Notes: generated from the sequence alone by a model not told the origin. A stretch of 64,000 nt of DNA from Conus ventricosus (GCA_018398815.1 CM031622.1:24107764-24171763); one strand, 5' to 3'. Positions 9,920-21,508 are shown, counted from the stretch's first letter. Numbers and translations are program-made.

Positions 9920-10919
9920 TGTGCTGTGGCGTGTTCCCCAGAAGTGCTCTGCTCTGTTGTCTCCCCTGTATGACAGAGGTGAGGGCGATCCAGCGAAACC
10001 TGAGCTTTGACCCCTCTGATGTGTTCCGAGTTTGTCTTCTGTTGATTACAGGACAATGCGAAATCCAGCCAATTCTCTCCCTTTTCTTTGTGGAGTGGAT
10101 TTCTGAGTTGTTAACATTCGTAAGGTGTGGCTATTTCTTTTGATTGGGCGGGAGAGGGTTGGGGGAAGGAAGAGGGGGGGGAGGGATGTCTGTTTATACA
10201 TGTTTGTGTCATCCATTGTTGCACAAATTGAACAAATGCGTCACAGATGTTGAGCTTGTGATGTTATTCAGAATATCCAGATTGTTTGAATTTTTTCTTC
10301 TGGTTTCTCTTCAAACAAACAAGAAAATCTTGCACCTTCTTTTTTTCTTTGAAATTTTACCACCCAATTAACAGCAGCCGCCACCACACACCCACCGCTC
10401 TCCAACCTCTCCCCCTCTTCAGATGATTTTTTTTTGTTTTTAAGTCACCTTTCAAAATACCGTTTGTTGAAATTACCGATGATATCAAATAATTCATTGC
10501 AAAGACTGTAGTCAAACTAGGAATATTTTTTGTGTTGTGCGTGCAGCCATGATCAGTGATTTGATTTTTTGTTTTTTCCTGTGGAATTTGGGATTCTCTG
10601 GCTTCATTCAGAAGAAGGGGTCAGACTGAAGGGGAAAAAAAAAAGAAGAAAAAAAAAACAATGATAACATTTAAAGCAACACTGGAGTGCTGAGCAGGAA
10701 GAACAAAAAGCTAAGTGTGGAGATTTCAGGTGACTCATTTTTTTTCATGGTGCATGCCCACACCAACTCAAGAAGGGGTGACTGATGTTAGAGATGTGAC
10801 CCAACACCCTGTTGGCAGGAAAAAAACAAACCCTGATGATCATTTTCTTTTTTTAACATGCGCGCTGGTGACCTACTCATTTTTGAATGAACCAGTTTTT
10901 TTTAGGAAGAAGAAGAAAA
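9920..10919. other. Non-coding, nothing recognised
   Basis: Includes a G-rich patch (10144-10188) and several T or A homopolymers. A possible open stretch near 9920-10140 on the + strand has no recognisable domain, and I do not call it a gene. Confidence 0.5.
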
Positions 10920-11047
10920 AAGAGATAGAAACCTGCGATCAGTAATAAAAACAGGTATAAACAAGCCAGACAGTAAGATCAAGGAGAGAGAGAAACTTGC
11001 GATCAATAATTAAAAACAGGTATAAACAAACCAGACAGTAAGAACAG
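10920..11047 (+). repeat. 63-65 bp tandem duplication
   Basis: Two copies of GAAAC(C/T)TGCGATCA(G/A)TAAT, then AAAACAGGTATAAACAA and CCAGACAGTAAGA, at about 10926-10977 and 10991-11045. Confidence 0.85.
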
Positions 11048-11239
11048 GAGGACGACAGACTTTTTTTTTTCCCACCAACACGGGCATGAAGTGTAAGGTG
11101 ATTCACCAGCAAGCATGTGTAATGTTCATTTTACTAAATGTCGCCATTGGAATGGACTTGTCTTGGGTTTGTGTCCTGAATTGCCGGTCAAGAGCAGCTC
11201 CTGTGCCTTTTAGGAAACAGCACTGCACGGAGGTGGGGG

Positions 11240-11240
<1 letters not shown>
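11048..11240. other. Non-coding, nothing recognised
   Basis: Unique-looking sequence leading into the poly-G run. A short + strand ORF ends in poly-Gly from that run and is not credible. Confidence 0.5.

Positions 11241-11293
<53 letters not shown>
11241..11293. repeat. Poly-G run, 53 bases
   Basis: Uninterrupted G from 11241 to 11293, with G-rich flanks to about 11327. It could form G-quadruplexes. It could also be inflated by sequencing error. Confidence 0.9.
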
Positions 11294-11294
<1 letters not shown>

Positions 11295-11329
11295 GGCGGG
11301 GGAAGCGGGGGGAGAGGTGGGAGGGGGTT

Positions 11330-11665
11330 AAAACACCAGCCTGTGTTGAGAGGTTTTACAGTCAGAATGGAAAGGATCCCACATCAATCTTTAATTGAAT
11401 CTTGGTAACATCTTGGTTGACTGAAGACCGCTGCGGTGTGTTTGAAACGCCCGCCTGTTTTGAGGGGTTTTGCAGTTAAAATGGAAAGGCTTCCCACATC
11501 AGTCTCTAACTACATCTTGGTAACACCTTGTTGGACTGAAGAGTGGCAGGATGTGTTTGAAAGGTCCGCCTGTGTTGAGAGGTTTTTACAGTTAGAACGG
11601 AGAAGATCCCACGTCAATCTTTAACTGCATCTTGGTAGCATCTTAGTTAAACCGATAGGTGGCTG
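11330..11665 (+). repeat. ~115-bp tandem repeat, 3 copies
   Basis: CCCAC(A/G)TCA(A/G)TCT starts at 11378, 11493 and 11608. Each copy carries CATCTTGGTAACA, TGTGTTTGAAA and GTTGAGAGGTTTT. The copies are 80-90% alike, so this array is older than the 117- and 56-bp arrays. Confidence 0.85.
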
Positions 11666-12480
11666 GAATTGTTTGCCTTCAGATGTTGGGAGAGTCAACC
11701 CCCTTGGACATTGTCACTTCGTGTCTTCTGTGTGGGGAAACCAGTGCGTTGTAAGTTTGGTTTCCTCCCCCACTGCCTACACATGGCTTTCCCCACCTGC
11801 TGTGTCATTTTTTTTGTAGGTGTGGGCACTTCACCTGAATGTGATCTATAGCAGCGTTCAGTTTTATTTCAGGTCGCCATTCTTTTCCTCTCTCTCTCTC
11901 CATAAGTATATATAGAGAGAGAGAGGGAGAGAGAGATTGGTCTCCTTCCCTTCTTCCTTTCCACATTTTATTCGTTGTATGCACATGCAAAAACACGAAT
12001 GGTTTTTTTTTTTTTCACAGTTTTGTCTTATTTTGTTTTCCAGTCATAGAAACGTTTTTGGCTGGTTGTTTTTGAGTCTTTGAACAAACCAACTCACTCA
12101 TAGCAGCCTATGCAAGAGACGTCGCCACTTGATGCATTCTTTTTATCTTTCTGCAGTTAAGAAAAAGAAGAAAGAAATTGTGTGTGTGTATGCGTGCATG
12201 CATGCACCTACATATACATGCATACATGTGTACACACAGACAGACCGACGATATGTGTTATCTAGAGACAGTGCTGAGTGGTGGAGAACTTCAGAGTTGT
12301 CTACTTTCATTGGGGGGGGGGGGGGTAAGAGTTACAGACCCCGGTGTTGTGCCACAAATTATCCCCCCTTCAAAGGGAGACAATCGTCATGTGAATGCAT
12401 TTAACATGATTTCTGGTTGTAGTTTATCAATGAATGGAAAATACAGCTGCTGAATTTGTCTGTATGTCAGGTCTGTGATT
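11666..12480. other. Non-coding with small simple repeats
   Basis: Contains (CT)n then (AG)n around an ATAAGTATATATAGAG core at 11890-11936, an imperfect palindrome, plus a G-run at 12311-12326. No gene seen. Confidence 0.5.
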
Positions 12481-12484
12481 TTTT

Positions 12485-12526
<42 letters not shown>

Positions 12527-12565
12527 CCCCCCCCCCCCCCACTGTCACTCTCTCTCTCTCTCCCA

Positions 12566-12606
<41 letters not shown>
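12481..12606. repeat. (CT)n microsatellite with a poly-C insert
   Basis: Three CT blocks separated by a 17-base C-run (about 12524-12540) and by CACTGTCA. ORFs across it on either strand are artefacts. Confidence 0.95.
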
Positions 12607-12610
<4 letters not shown>

Positions 12611-12747
12611 CGTGTGTGTGCGTGTAAGAAAACTTCCTATGGACTCTTATTTCAACAGCGTAATGTAGCGTCCAGAAGCTTTTGTGCAGGTGCACTATGT
12701 TTGTTGTTGTACCCTGGCTAAAAGACTCCAGAGATCATCCAAACAGC

Positions 12748-12875
12748 CAAAGTACTTGAACACTATGGTACAAATGCGTCAGCTGGGGATGAGAACATTA
12801 CGTGTGTGACCGTTTTTCATTACCCCGCCACGAGGGCAGCCACACTCCGACTTCGGGGGAAGCAGGTGCACTATA
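12748..12875 (+). repeat. Dispersed repeat, copy 1
   Basis: Shares ACTTGAACACTATGGT, GTCAGCTGGGGATG, ATTACGTGTG, GACCGTTTTT, then a CCCC-CCA-G-GGGCA-GCC pattern and ACTCCGACTTCGGGG, with 31381-31510. Both copies are on the + strand at unlinked positions, so this is an interspersed family of unknown class. It may be the tail of a non-autonomous element. Confidence 0.65.
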
Positions 12876-12978
12876 AAAACAGCAGAGATGGAGACAAACA
12901 GATGTGTAGTCGGACATTTGGAACAAGAGATTGAAGATAATGGGGAAAGAAAAATAAAACCAAAAAAAATGGAAAGTT

Positions 12979-12979
<1 letters not shown>

Positions 12980-13050
<71 letters not shown>
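12980..13050. repeat. (CA)n microsatellite at the LINE 5' boundary
   Basis: About 35 CA dinucleotides with one CG interruption, ending about 30 bases before LINE ORF1 similarity begins. Confidence 0.97.
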
Positions 13051-13051
<1 letters not shown>

Positions 13052-13082
13052 TGAGCGCATGCATACCTATCGAGCAAAAGTA

Positions 13083-14110
13083 GATATGCATAAAGTTTTT
13101 GCACCCATCTTCAATACATTCAAAGTCAGCACTATGTGGCGTGTTTATCCCATGAATCGAACCGCCAGAAATCAACTGTTATTGAAGGCATTGTGTTAAA
13201 TGGCCATACAGTGTCTCTCCATGACAAGAATCCGTATATTGTCAGAGGTGGTACAGAAGAGGCGCCTGTGACAAAGCTGTTCATTTCTGACATACCCATT
13301 TCAGTGGCAGGGAATGACATTGAATCTGCTCTGGTCAGATTAGGTTGTGTTTTGAGATCTTCCCTTCTCATGGAAAAAATCCGAAATAAAGACGGTAAAC
13401 TAACTCGTTTTGTGACTGGAAGACGGTTTGTCTTTATCAATACTCCCGCTGTTCCATTGGAGCGATTTATAAAGGTCGGCTCTTTCACGGCAAGACTTTA
13501 TCATAAAGAACAACCAAAGGTGGTACGGAAGCCGGTGTGCTCCAGATGTTTACAGCCTGGTCATTTTTTGCACCAGTGCCAAAACATGGTTACCTGCAGA
13601 GAGTGTCATCAGAGTGGACACAGACGTGGGGACCCGGTAGTGTGGTGCTTTTCCTGATCCTGTATCCTTGGAACCTGGTCTGGAGGAGATGACTACAGAC
13701 AGCAGTAATGCGTCTTCCCCGCACTTTACCCTCTGATCCAGGACGTTGACCTTGCACCGTCTTCCTTTGATGAGACAGAGGACGTCTTTGAAGATTCTCA
13801 TACAGACATTGTACCTGAGACTCAACTCACTCAGGCTGCAGATGCGGAGTTCTCTGCTATGGAAAAGGCAAAGGCAGAGGAGTTACCTCGTTCGGTGCCA
13901 GAGGACAGTAATTCAGTTACACCTCACCTTAAATCTGGCCGGGTAAACACCGTGAAAGAAAGGGAACCAGCCCGACCTGACACCGGTTTGAATCAGGAGC
14001 AAACGGACGGGGATCCCCCAACAACAGTGAACTGGTCACATCAGTTCACACCATACTCACGCATGTCGCGTGCATCCTCCCTGCACCACTCTCAAAAAGA
14101 CGTGGGTTAG
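13083..14110 (+). pseudogene. LINE ORF1, gag-like protein with CCHC knuckles (broken)
   Basis: The start is missing. The first recognisable residues are KVDMHKVFAPIF and TMWRVYPMN. A frame change near 13180 leads to GHTVSLHDKNPYIVRGG, then LFISDIPISVAGNDIESAL (an RRM-like stretch) and TGRRFVFINTP. Two zinc knuckles follow at about 13540-13625: CSRCLQPGHFLHQC and CRECHQSGH. Further slips occur near 13640-13860. The tail is acidic and Pro/Ser-rich and ends at a stop at 14108-14110. Such proteins coat the LINE RNA and deliver the ribonucleoprotein to DNA. With at least two frame breaks and no start it cannot be functional as written. Confidence 0.85.
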
Positions 14111-14225
14111 GCATGAATGTGTTCAAACATGCCTTGCCCTAACGACGACCGCTTTGGCTTTACGGACTTCGGTTTTTCGATCAATTTTCGGGTAACGGAC
14201 TTTGCTATCGCATTCGGACTTCCTC

Positions 14226-17200
14226 ATGGCTTGCGACTCCAATTTGCGCCTGTTTTCGCTAAATGTACGAGGACTGCGGTCTCGTTTTAAAAGAAAAGCG
14301 TTGTTCAAATTAATTAAAGAGAGAAATATGATATTATATGTTTACAGGAGACTTACATCACAGAAGATGTACATGATCAATGGAAAAAAGAATGGGGTAC
14401 AGGGGAATTTCTATGTAACACTTTCACAGCACATAGTTGTGGACAGGTAATCTTGTTCCGTAAAAACGTAGTTGACAGTTACGTAATGCTACACAGCTCA
14501 AGAAGAATTTTGGCCGTTGAAGTGGAAATATCACAGAGAAAGACAGTAGTTTTAAATATTTATGCTCCTAATACTGCTCAAGAGAAAACGTTATTTTTTG
14601 AAGAATTAGAAAACGTAATGTCAAATATAATTTCAGATAATATATTAGTGTGTGGTGATTTTAATTGTGTGTTAGATAATGATTTAGATATTGTTTCGGG
14701 GAAAAACATACAGATAACGCAGTACAGAGATTCAGTGACTGGGTAGCAAACCATAACTTGTTTGATGGTTGGCGGTTATTCATCTGAAGGAAAAAGAATT
14801 TACCTGGAGCAAAAAGTCACCATTTATTGCAAGACGACTCGATTATATCTTTATGAGTTCTGAACTTTTCGACAAAACGTTGGAATGTAACATTCACTCT
14901 ATGCCTTCCACTGACCACAGAGCATGCTCTATTACCGTGAAATTTTCTAGTATAGAAAGAGGCCCTGGATTGTGGAAGTTTAATAATTCATTACTAAACG
15001 ATCTAGAGTTTGTAAATGAAATGAATGCTTTAATAGATGATCACATTTCATACGTAAATGAACATTCTGACTTTCAAATGGAATGGGAAGTTCTGAAAAT
15101 AAAGATTAAAACTTTTTCTATGAACTATAGTAAACACAAAAGTATGGTAAGAAAAAATACGTTGATAGATTTATATAATAAATTAAACGAGGTAGATGTT
15201 CAGCTTTCATCTGAGCCAGACTGTATTCTGGCGCAGAGTGAACGCACACATTTGGCACAGAAAATTGAAATACTGGAAAATTATAAGGCACGTGCTGCAC
15301 AGGTCAGAGCAAGAGTAAAATGGGTAGAAGAAGGGGAGAAAAATACAAATATTTTCTCAGTCTTGAAAAATCAAGAGCTAATTCTAAAATAATGGAAGGT
15401 GTTTTAGATAAAAATAATGTATTAAGAACTAATCAGACCGAGATATTAAAAGTTCAAAAGATTTCTTTGCTGGTTTGTACACAAAGAAACTGTCATATGC
15501 TAACATGTCTGAGCAAATAGATAACTTTTTGGCAGACGCAAGTGTTCCTCATATTTCTGAGATTCAGAAAATTAGTTGTGAAGGTACGGTGACAGAAGAC
15601 GAACTCCTTGACGCACTAAAAAATTTAAATAATGGAACATCACCAGGTTGTGACGGTATTACGGTCGAGTTTTTTAAAGTCTTCTGGCAACACATAAAAA
15701 CATTGCTCACTCTGACTTTTAACGCCGCTTTTGATAAAGGATCACTTTCACTACACAAAGAAAAGCAGTTATTACTTTATTACATAAAGGTAAGGATCTA
15801 CCGAGGAATGAGTTAAAAAACTGGAGACCTATATCTCTGACAAATACTGATTATAAACTCTTGGCCAAATGCTTAGCTAACCGTTTGGGGCAGGTAATAC
15901 AAGATGTTGTTGACGAAGATCAAGTGGGGTATATTAAAGGGCGGCACGTAGGGACATTAGTTAGGCAAATTGATGATGTAATTGAGCAACTGAATGCAAA
16001 TAATAAACCTGGTGTGCTACTCAGTATTGACTACACTCAAGCATTTGATCGTATTTCAAAAGACTTCATGATAACCGCATTTAAAAAATTTGGTTTCGGG
16101 ATGGATTTTATTAAATGGGTTGAAGTAATAATGAAAAATACTACGAGTTGTGTGAATTACTGTGGCTGGATATCCGACTATTTTCCGGTAGAAACAGGAA
16201 TTCGTCAAGGTTGTCCATTTTCACCGTTGGCCTTTGTAACTGCCATAGAAATTTTAGCAATAAAAATAAGAAACTGTCGTAATATTAAAGGGATTGATTT
16301 ATGGAGATCTGGTAACAATGTTTTGGCTACTTTAATTAAACTTGCACTTTATGCGGATGATATAACTTTATTTCTGAAGGATGAGCATGACATGCTGCAT
16401 GCACTCAACATATTATTTGACTTTTCATTGTTTTCAGGATTGGAGATAAATCGTCACAAGACAGTGGCAATGTGGTTAGGAAGTAAAAAACATTGTGAAG
16501 ATGCATGGTATGGAATTTCTTGGAAAAACAGATTAAAAATTCTTGGAGTTTATTTTGTCAGTGATAGATGTGCTTCTTTGGTAATGGAAAACTGGCTGCA
16601 AAGAATCGATAACATAAAAAGAATTATTCATTCTTGGGAAAAACGAAATTTAAGTGTAATGGGTAAAGTACATATTATAAAGACATTTTTGATATCTCAA
16701 TTAGTCTACGTCATGCAGGCGTTAGTAATTCCAGACAATGTGCTTATAGAAATCAATAGAATACTTTTCAGGTTTCTATGGCGTAAGCAAAACTGTAATA
16801 AAAGAGCGTATGAAAAAGTTAAGAGAAATATTATGTGTAAAGAATTTGAACAGGGAGGTTTGAAAATGATAGATGTCAGACAAATGCAGTCAGCGTTTCT
16901 TCTGCAATGGGTAATACGTTTGTGGAGAGCCGGAGAAAATGAGAAGTGGTCCTTTATTCCGAAAAAGATTTTTGCTCCGTTTGGCAGTAATTACGTGTGC
17001 TTCTATGCAAATGTTAATAGTGCTGTGCTTAAAGGTTTACATTTAGTTAATTCTTTTTTCTGGAAAACAGTGTTAAAAACATGGTTAGATCTTAATAAGC
17101 ATGATGGATCTTTAGCATGTTCTTCTCTTTTGTGGAACAACTGTGGCATTATATATCGGGGAAATGTTCTTTTCTTTCCCGATTGGATTCGAGGTGGTAT

Positions 17201-17938
17201 ACTGATAGTTCAGGATATGTTTGGTGCCAATGGAATGTTATCTTTGCCTGAAATATGTAATAGGATTGGAGACTCACCCTCCAGAACACTCGAATATAAT
17301 GTAGTAACCGCTGCTGTCCGACACTATGTTTCAAGTATAAGTGAAGAAGATCAGTATAACAGTGTTTTTTCAGATCCCCTCTCTTTTGTGGTAAGAAATT
17401 GATAACCTGTAAAGAATTTCGGAAAACAATAGGTATGTTGCAAAAATCGGAACCCTGTGCCTTTAGCTTTTGGAAAAAACAAATTTGGTATAGAATTAAA
17501 CAAGAATATTTGGCAGATCCCTGTTTGTGTACAAAAGAAACACGACTGAGAGTGCTGCAGTGGAAAATTTTGCATAACATTTATCCCACTAATATTATGT
17601 TATGCAAGATGAAAATACGTGATGATAAAAAATGTTCTTATTGCACTGACGAAATCGATTTTATCGAGCATTTCTTCTATGAATGTCCAACTGTTAGATA
17701 CTTCTGGAAATACATTTGTCAATTTATACTAGTACAGTGCGACATTAATGTATCCTTATCTCTGGTTGATGTTCTGTTTGGAAAGCAAAAGAGCATCGAT
17801 ATCGATGCAGTGAACCTAAAGAAAATTAATTATATAATTTTGATAGCAAAAATGTGTGTAAGTATTGCTAAAAAGACTGAATCAAAATTACCAATGTCCA
17901 TGATATTTGAAAATCAGTTAAGATATCGGAAAATTTAG
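14226..17938 (+). pseudogene. LINE ORF2: endonuclease, reverse transcriptase, C-terminal zinc motif (broken)
   Basis: The ATG at 14226 gives MACDSNLRLFSLNVRGLRS. Endonuclease motifs follow in shifting frames: LQETYI (about 14345), NIYAPN, LVCGDFNCVLD, RLDYIFMS and STDHRA (about 14910). The RT has NWRPISLTNTDYKLLAKCLA, DQVGYIKGRHVG, SIDYTQAFDRIS, GIRQGCPFSPLAF and LYADDITLF (about 16350), so all catalytic Asp residues are present. A thumb-like region (MGKVHIIKTFLISQLVYVMQ) precedes the C-terminal CSYC...HFFYEC motif (about 17635-17690). At least five frame changes (near 14340, 14450, 14755, 15340-15470, 15810 and 17400) break it. The frame from 15861 to 17402 is open for 513 codons. Total length, about 1230 codons, is normal for the family. 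Confidence 0.92.
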
Positions 17939-18450
17939 CATAAATCACATACAAAGGAAAGAAAACCTACTGCGAATGCCTTCTGGAACAGAAAGTTTGG
18001 TATTGACTTAGACAAATCCACATGGTGTCGAGTCACAGACGTTACAAAAGAGGTAAGACTTCGAGTTCTCCACTGGAAAATACGACACAATATATATCCT
18101 ACTAATATCATGCTTAGTAAAATGAAAATAAAAGAGTCAAACAAATGCTCGTACTGTCCTAACACAACTGATTTCATTGAACACTTTTCTGTGAGTGTCC
18201 AATCGTCAACAATTTTTGGAGATTTATTGAGCAAAAAATTTACTTAGAAAACACATGCTCATATTAAATTATCAAACACAGATGTATTGTTTGGCATCAG
18301 TAAATCGATTGTTTCGAAGACAAATTATCAATGTATCAATTTTATCATATTATTGAGTAAAATGTGTATTAGTATTTTCAAAAAGAGGAACACGGGTATC
18401 CCTCTGCAACTAATTTTTGAGAAAGAGTATAATGTCCGAAGGGGGGTGTA
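17939..18450 (+). pseudogene. Second, diverged copy of the LINE ORF2 C-terminal domain
   Basis: Directly after the ORF2 stop the sequence restarts with AFWNRKFGIDLDKSTWCRVT and continues VRLRVLHWKIRHNIYPTNIM, CSYCPNTTDFIEHF, a one-base slip, CPIVNNFWRFIE, and later DVLFGISKSI and a stop after FEKEYNVRRGV. It is collinear with the last ~165 residues of the preceding ORF2 (LRVLQWKILHNIYPTNIM, CSYCTDEIDFIEHF) but only about half identical by eye. It therefore comes from a different family member. No poly-A or intervening 3' UTR separates the two. Confidence 0.85.
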
Positions 18451-18711
18451 AAAGGAAAACTTCCCTGGGTGAGCGAGAGAGTGTGAGTCTCAATATGCTT
18501 GGTGGGAGGGGGGGGGGAGGGGGGAGGGAGGAGTGAAGGAAAAAAAATACATTGTTCATGCGTTTAATATGAAAAGAGGTGTGGGAGAGGGGGGGGGGGG
18601 GGAGAGGATCTCTGCGGGAGAGTTGCGGGGTAGGGGAGGGGGAGGGTCCGGTTATCTGGGGCGGGGGGACTGGAGGGGGGGGGGAGTGAGGGAATACAAA
18701 TATGCCTGTTG
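18451..18711. other. G-rich low-complexity DNA
   Basis: Poly-G interrupted by A (18505-18530, 18589-18602, 18661-18688). Proline-rich ORFs on the - strand here are artefacts. Confidence 0.8.
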
Positions 18712-19291
18712 TCTCACTTCCTGGATTTCCTCGTGTCTTCCTTGCGGACCTTTCATTTCGCTGTAGGGTTGGCTTCATCGGGGAACATCCAATTGGTGAG
18801 ACGACACATAACAGGCTTCTTAATTTCATCTCTACGACTCCGTTTCTTCCTACCTGTCTGTCTGCTCTTTGTCTGTCTGACGGTCTGTCTGTCTGTTGCT
18901 CACCACCGCCGCCGCCCCTCTCTTTTTTTTTTTCTCTTTTTCCGGGGGATGGTGGTGGTGGTGTGTGGTGTGAGTATTGCTCACGCACTTCGGTAGAGAG
19001 ATTGAGGGGAAGGCCGGAAAATTTGGACCCAAGATATCCTTTCAGGTGTGCACAAAAACGGGATGGGGGGGGGGGGGGGTGATGGACGTTTGGGGAGGGG
19101 GGGACGATAGGGAGAGGGAAAGAAAAACTCCTAAGTCTTTTTCATGCGTATAGGCTTTCCCTTGTCTTCCTTGTCTTTCTTTTCGCTATAAGGCTGGCTG
19201 TATCGCGGAATAGCCAATTGGTAAGACGATTTGGAACAAATTTTACATTTATTGCTACGATGCCGTCTCTTTCTGTCCGCTTGTCTGCCCT

Positions 19292-19300
<9 letters not shown>
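18712..19300 (+). repeat. Pair of direct repeats (~150 bp) 430 bp apart
   Basis: 18712-18870 and 19150-19290 share TCCTCGTGTCTTCCTTG-like sequence, TTTCGCT(G/A)TA(A)GG(G)TTGGCT, GGAA(C/T)A(T)CCAATTGGT(G/A)AGACGA, TCTCTACGA and CTGTCTGTCTGC. They are about 75% alike. The spacer has (GT)n, a C/T-rich tract and a 13-base G-run (19065-19078). They could be the promoter or 5' UTR repeats of a retroelement. Class unknown. Confidence 0.65.
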
Positions 19301-19431
<131 letters not shown>

Positions 19432-19654
19432 AAGTGAAAGAAAAGAAATAATTAAGTCTACTGTTTAACTCATGTTGTTTTCTTTGTATAAACAGCACAA
19501 TATCAGCTGTGAGAGTGCCAGTACACCACACATTAGAACATAAACAAACCCAGACACTTTGTATCAAACGCAAAAAACATTAAAATCAGCAAAAAGATGT
19601 ACATTTTTAAAGAACATACAGACGATGCATGGAGTGAAAGAGACTGGTTGGAGG

Positions 19655-19797
19655 TAAAAAAAAAAAAAAAAAAAAAAACAAAAAAAAACTAGTAGTGGAA
19701 ATTGTTTCTTTTTTTCCGATTTTTGTTTTTTGGCAGATGAAGAGGACAGTGTGAAGCACCAAAAAATGAAGAGGTGGATTTTGGCATTAGGGGGAAA

Positions 19798-19828
<31 letters not shown>

Positions 19829-19892
19829 AAGAAATCACCGCCTTAGGTGCTCCAGTGATCCGATAACTGATGCCACAAAAAAAAAAAAAAAA

Positions 19893-19923
<31 letters not shown>

Positions 19924-19930
19924 CAAAAAA
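19655..19930. repeat. Cluster of poly-A tracts
   Basis: A-runs at 19656-19687, 19793-19829 and 19876-19930, broken by single C or G bases. Three tails within 280 bp suggest nested retroelement ends, but no body is recognised between them. Confidence 0.85.
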
Positions 19931-20539
19931 AGCACTATGTGAAAAGTCTGGTTGACATTTAAAAGGTCATTAGAATGCGATGTAACATTTTCTCCGTGTG
20001 TTTCAAACGAGCATGTTTCTGTTCGCTGTGTACAAGAAGTATGTATGGAAACTACAGCTGTTGCTGGTGAGTGCTTCATATGCATGATTGGGGAGAGGGG
20101 ATTGCGGTATGCTAGTAGCATGGTCTGTAGGCTTTATTTACATTCTGCATAAATATGTTAATTGAGAATGGTACACTCTCTTTTTTGTTTTCTCAAATGA
20201 TTTTTTAGTACACTTTCTTTTCGCAGATCTCCATTTGTAATTTCTGCGGCATAGTTCTTATCTTTTTTTTTAATTTTGTCCAAGTATATTCGGCAAACTG
20301 CATACTCTTGTTTCATTGATTAGCACCATGAGTGCTCCTATTTCAGCTTTCCTAACCTTCATAAAGCCATCAACTGGTGCTGCTGCTGACTAATGTTTGG
20401 CATTTGAAGACATTCAGCGGCATTTTCATTTTGTAGACATTTCCTGAATTTTGAAATCATTCATTTCAATTTCACAAGCTATTAGCAAATGAATTGCCGA
20501 AAATGGCTGTGTGAGTCACACGGGCTTTAGCATCCTTGA
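19931..20539. other. Non-coding, nothing recognised
   Basis: Unique-looking AT-rich DNA leading into the 79-bp satellite. No gene signal. Confidence 0.5.
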
Positions 20540-20896
20540 AGAATGATGGATTGACATTGTGTTACTGAAGATCTGTATGAATACTTTTCTAAGTTTTCCT
20601 TGAAGAGTGATGGATTAAAGGAGTTGTTTTGTTAATGAATATTTTTATGAACACTATCCAAGAAAACCTGTCTTGCCCCATTCACGACATGATAGATTGA
20701 CATTGTTTTGTTCTGAATATCTTTATGAATAGTGTCCTTAGTTTCCTTCGAGAGTGATGGATTAATGCTGTTTTGTTAGCGAGTACCTTTGTGTAGACTA
20801 TCCAAAAGAAAAATCCACTCTGTCCAGTTCACATTCACAACATGATAGATTGACGTTGTTGTGTTCAGAAAATTGAAATGAAATGAGGCAGGGAAC

Positions 20897-21042
20897 AGTA
20901 AACAATAAACAAGTAGGGTAACTCTCGCTCCGATAAGAAAACCTAACTCAGAGTAACTTTTCTTCATGACTGGCACAGCCTTTTATAGTGAGTTAGGTTT
21001 TCTTATGGGAGCAAGAGTTACCCTACTTGTTTATTGTTTGTT
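20897..21042. mobile_element. Hairpin (MITE-like) element inside the satellite
   Basis: The two arms, about 20897-20952 and 20988-21042, are inverted repeats of roughly 53 bases (AAACAATAAACAAGTAGGGT, then AACTCTCGCTCCGATAAGAA, AACCTAACTCA) with a 35-bp loop and only a few mismatches. It has no coding capacity. A clear target duplication is not visible. It is either a small non-autonomous TIR element or a palindrome from replication. Confidence 0.75.
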
Positions 21043-21173
21043 GTGTGAGTAAAAACCTTTGTGCAAACTCCTCTCTGTCCAATTCACAACATGATGGAAT
21101 GACATTTTTTTGTTAGTGAATACCTTTGTGTGCACAATCCTAAAATATCCTCTCTGTCCAATTCACAACATGA

Positions 21174-21178
21174 TGGAA
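21174..21178. repeat. Target-site duplication, left copy (TGGAA)
   Basis: TGGAA immediately precedes the left terminal repeat and recurs at 55164-55168 immediately after the right one. Uninserted satellite units read GATGGAATGACA, so one TGGAA has been duplicated. Polintons usually duplicate 6 bp, and here only 5 are exact. Confidence 0.7.
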
Positions 21179-21400
21179 AGAGAACAGTATTTTAACCAAT
21201 CCTGACTCCACTTGCTCAACCACCGTGTTTTTTTTGGGCGAAAGTGGCCTTAAAGCCGCCTTTTCCTGTGGCGGAAGAGAGAGAGAGAAATCACCGGCAG
21301 ACAGACAGAGAAGAGAGAGAGAGACAGACAGACAGACAGAGAGGCGGGCAGAACACACACAACCACACACACACACACACACACACACGCAAGCGCATAT
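21179..21400 (+). repeat. Left terminal inverted repeat of the Polinton
   Basis: AGAGAACAGTATTTTAACCA, then CTCAACCACCGTG, TTGGGCGAAAGTGGCCTTAA, TTTTCCTGTGGCGG, AATCACCGGCAGACAGACAG, GGCGGGCAGA and (CA)n. The same series occurs in reverse complement at 54918-55163. The copies differ mainly in microsatellite length and single-base indels. Confidence 0.9.
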
Positions 21401-21508
21401 TATGTTCTCTGACAAGTAAGACGTCAATAACCAAAAAATAACGATTATCTACAAAACAAACATACTGTGCAGGGTTATCCGTTTTCAATACTAATTTACT
21501 ATAACTTT

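Larger units (their letters stand above)
13083..17938 (+). mobile_element. Non-LTR retrotransposon (L1/Tx1-like), frameshifted
   Basis: A two-ORF LINE. ORF1 is a gag-like RNA-binding protein with zinc knuckles (to 14110). ORF2 has an apurinic-type endonuclease, a reverse transcriptase and a C-terminal CCHC motif (14226-17938). The 5' end is probably truncated, since ORF1 similarity starts right after a (CA)n tract. There is no poly-A tail after the ORF2 stop. Instead, sequence related to the same C-terminal domain follows directly. Placement in an L1/Tx1-like clade is from the ORF1 layout and the C-terminal zinc motif, without a phylogeny. Confidence 0.9.
20540..21178 (+). repeat. 79-bp satellite, left part (diverged and interrupted)
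   Basis: Repeats of GATGGA(A/T)TGACATTNTTTTGT, TAGTGAATACCTTTGTGTGC, ACA(A)TCCTAAAATATCC, TCTCTGTCCAATTCACAACA. Units near 20540-20860 are diverged. The last two before 21178 are near consensus. A hairpin element (20897-21042) interrupts the array. The same satellite in the same orientation resumes at 55164, so the DNA between was inserted into one array. Confidence 0.85.

Noticed and set aside
9916..10143. Possible extra exon after the 56-bp repeat
   Set aside because: FAH already ends at 7522. The frame continues out of the repeat, and neither product nor clear splice sites are recognised.
18410..18988. 192-codon Pro/Ser-rich ORF on the - strand
   Set aside because: Crosses poly-G tracts, which translate as proline runs. 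The upstream part is LINE-derived.
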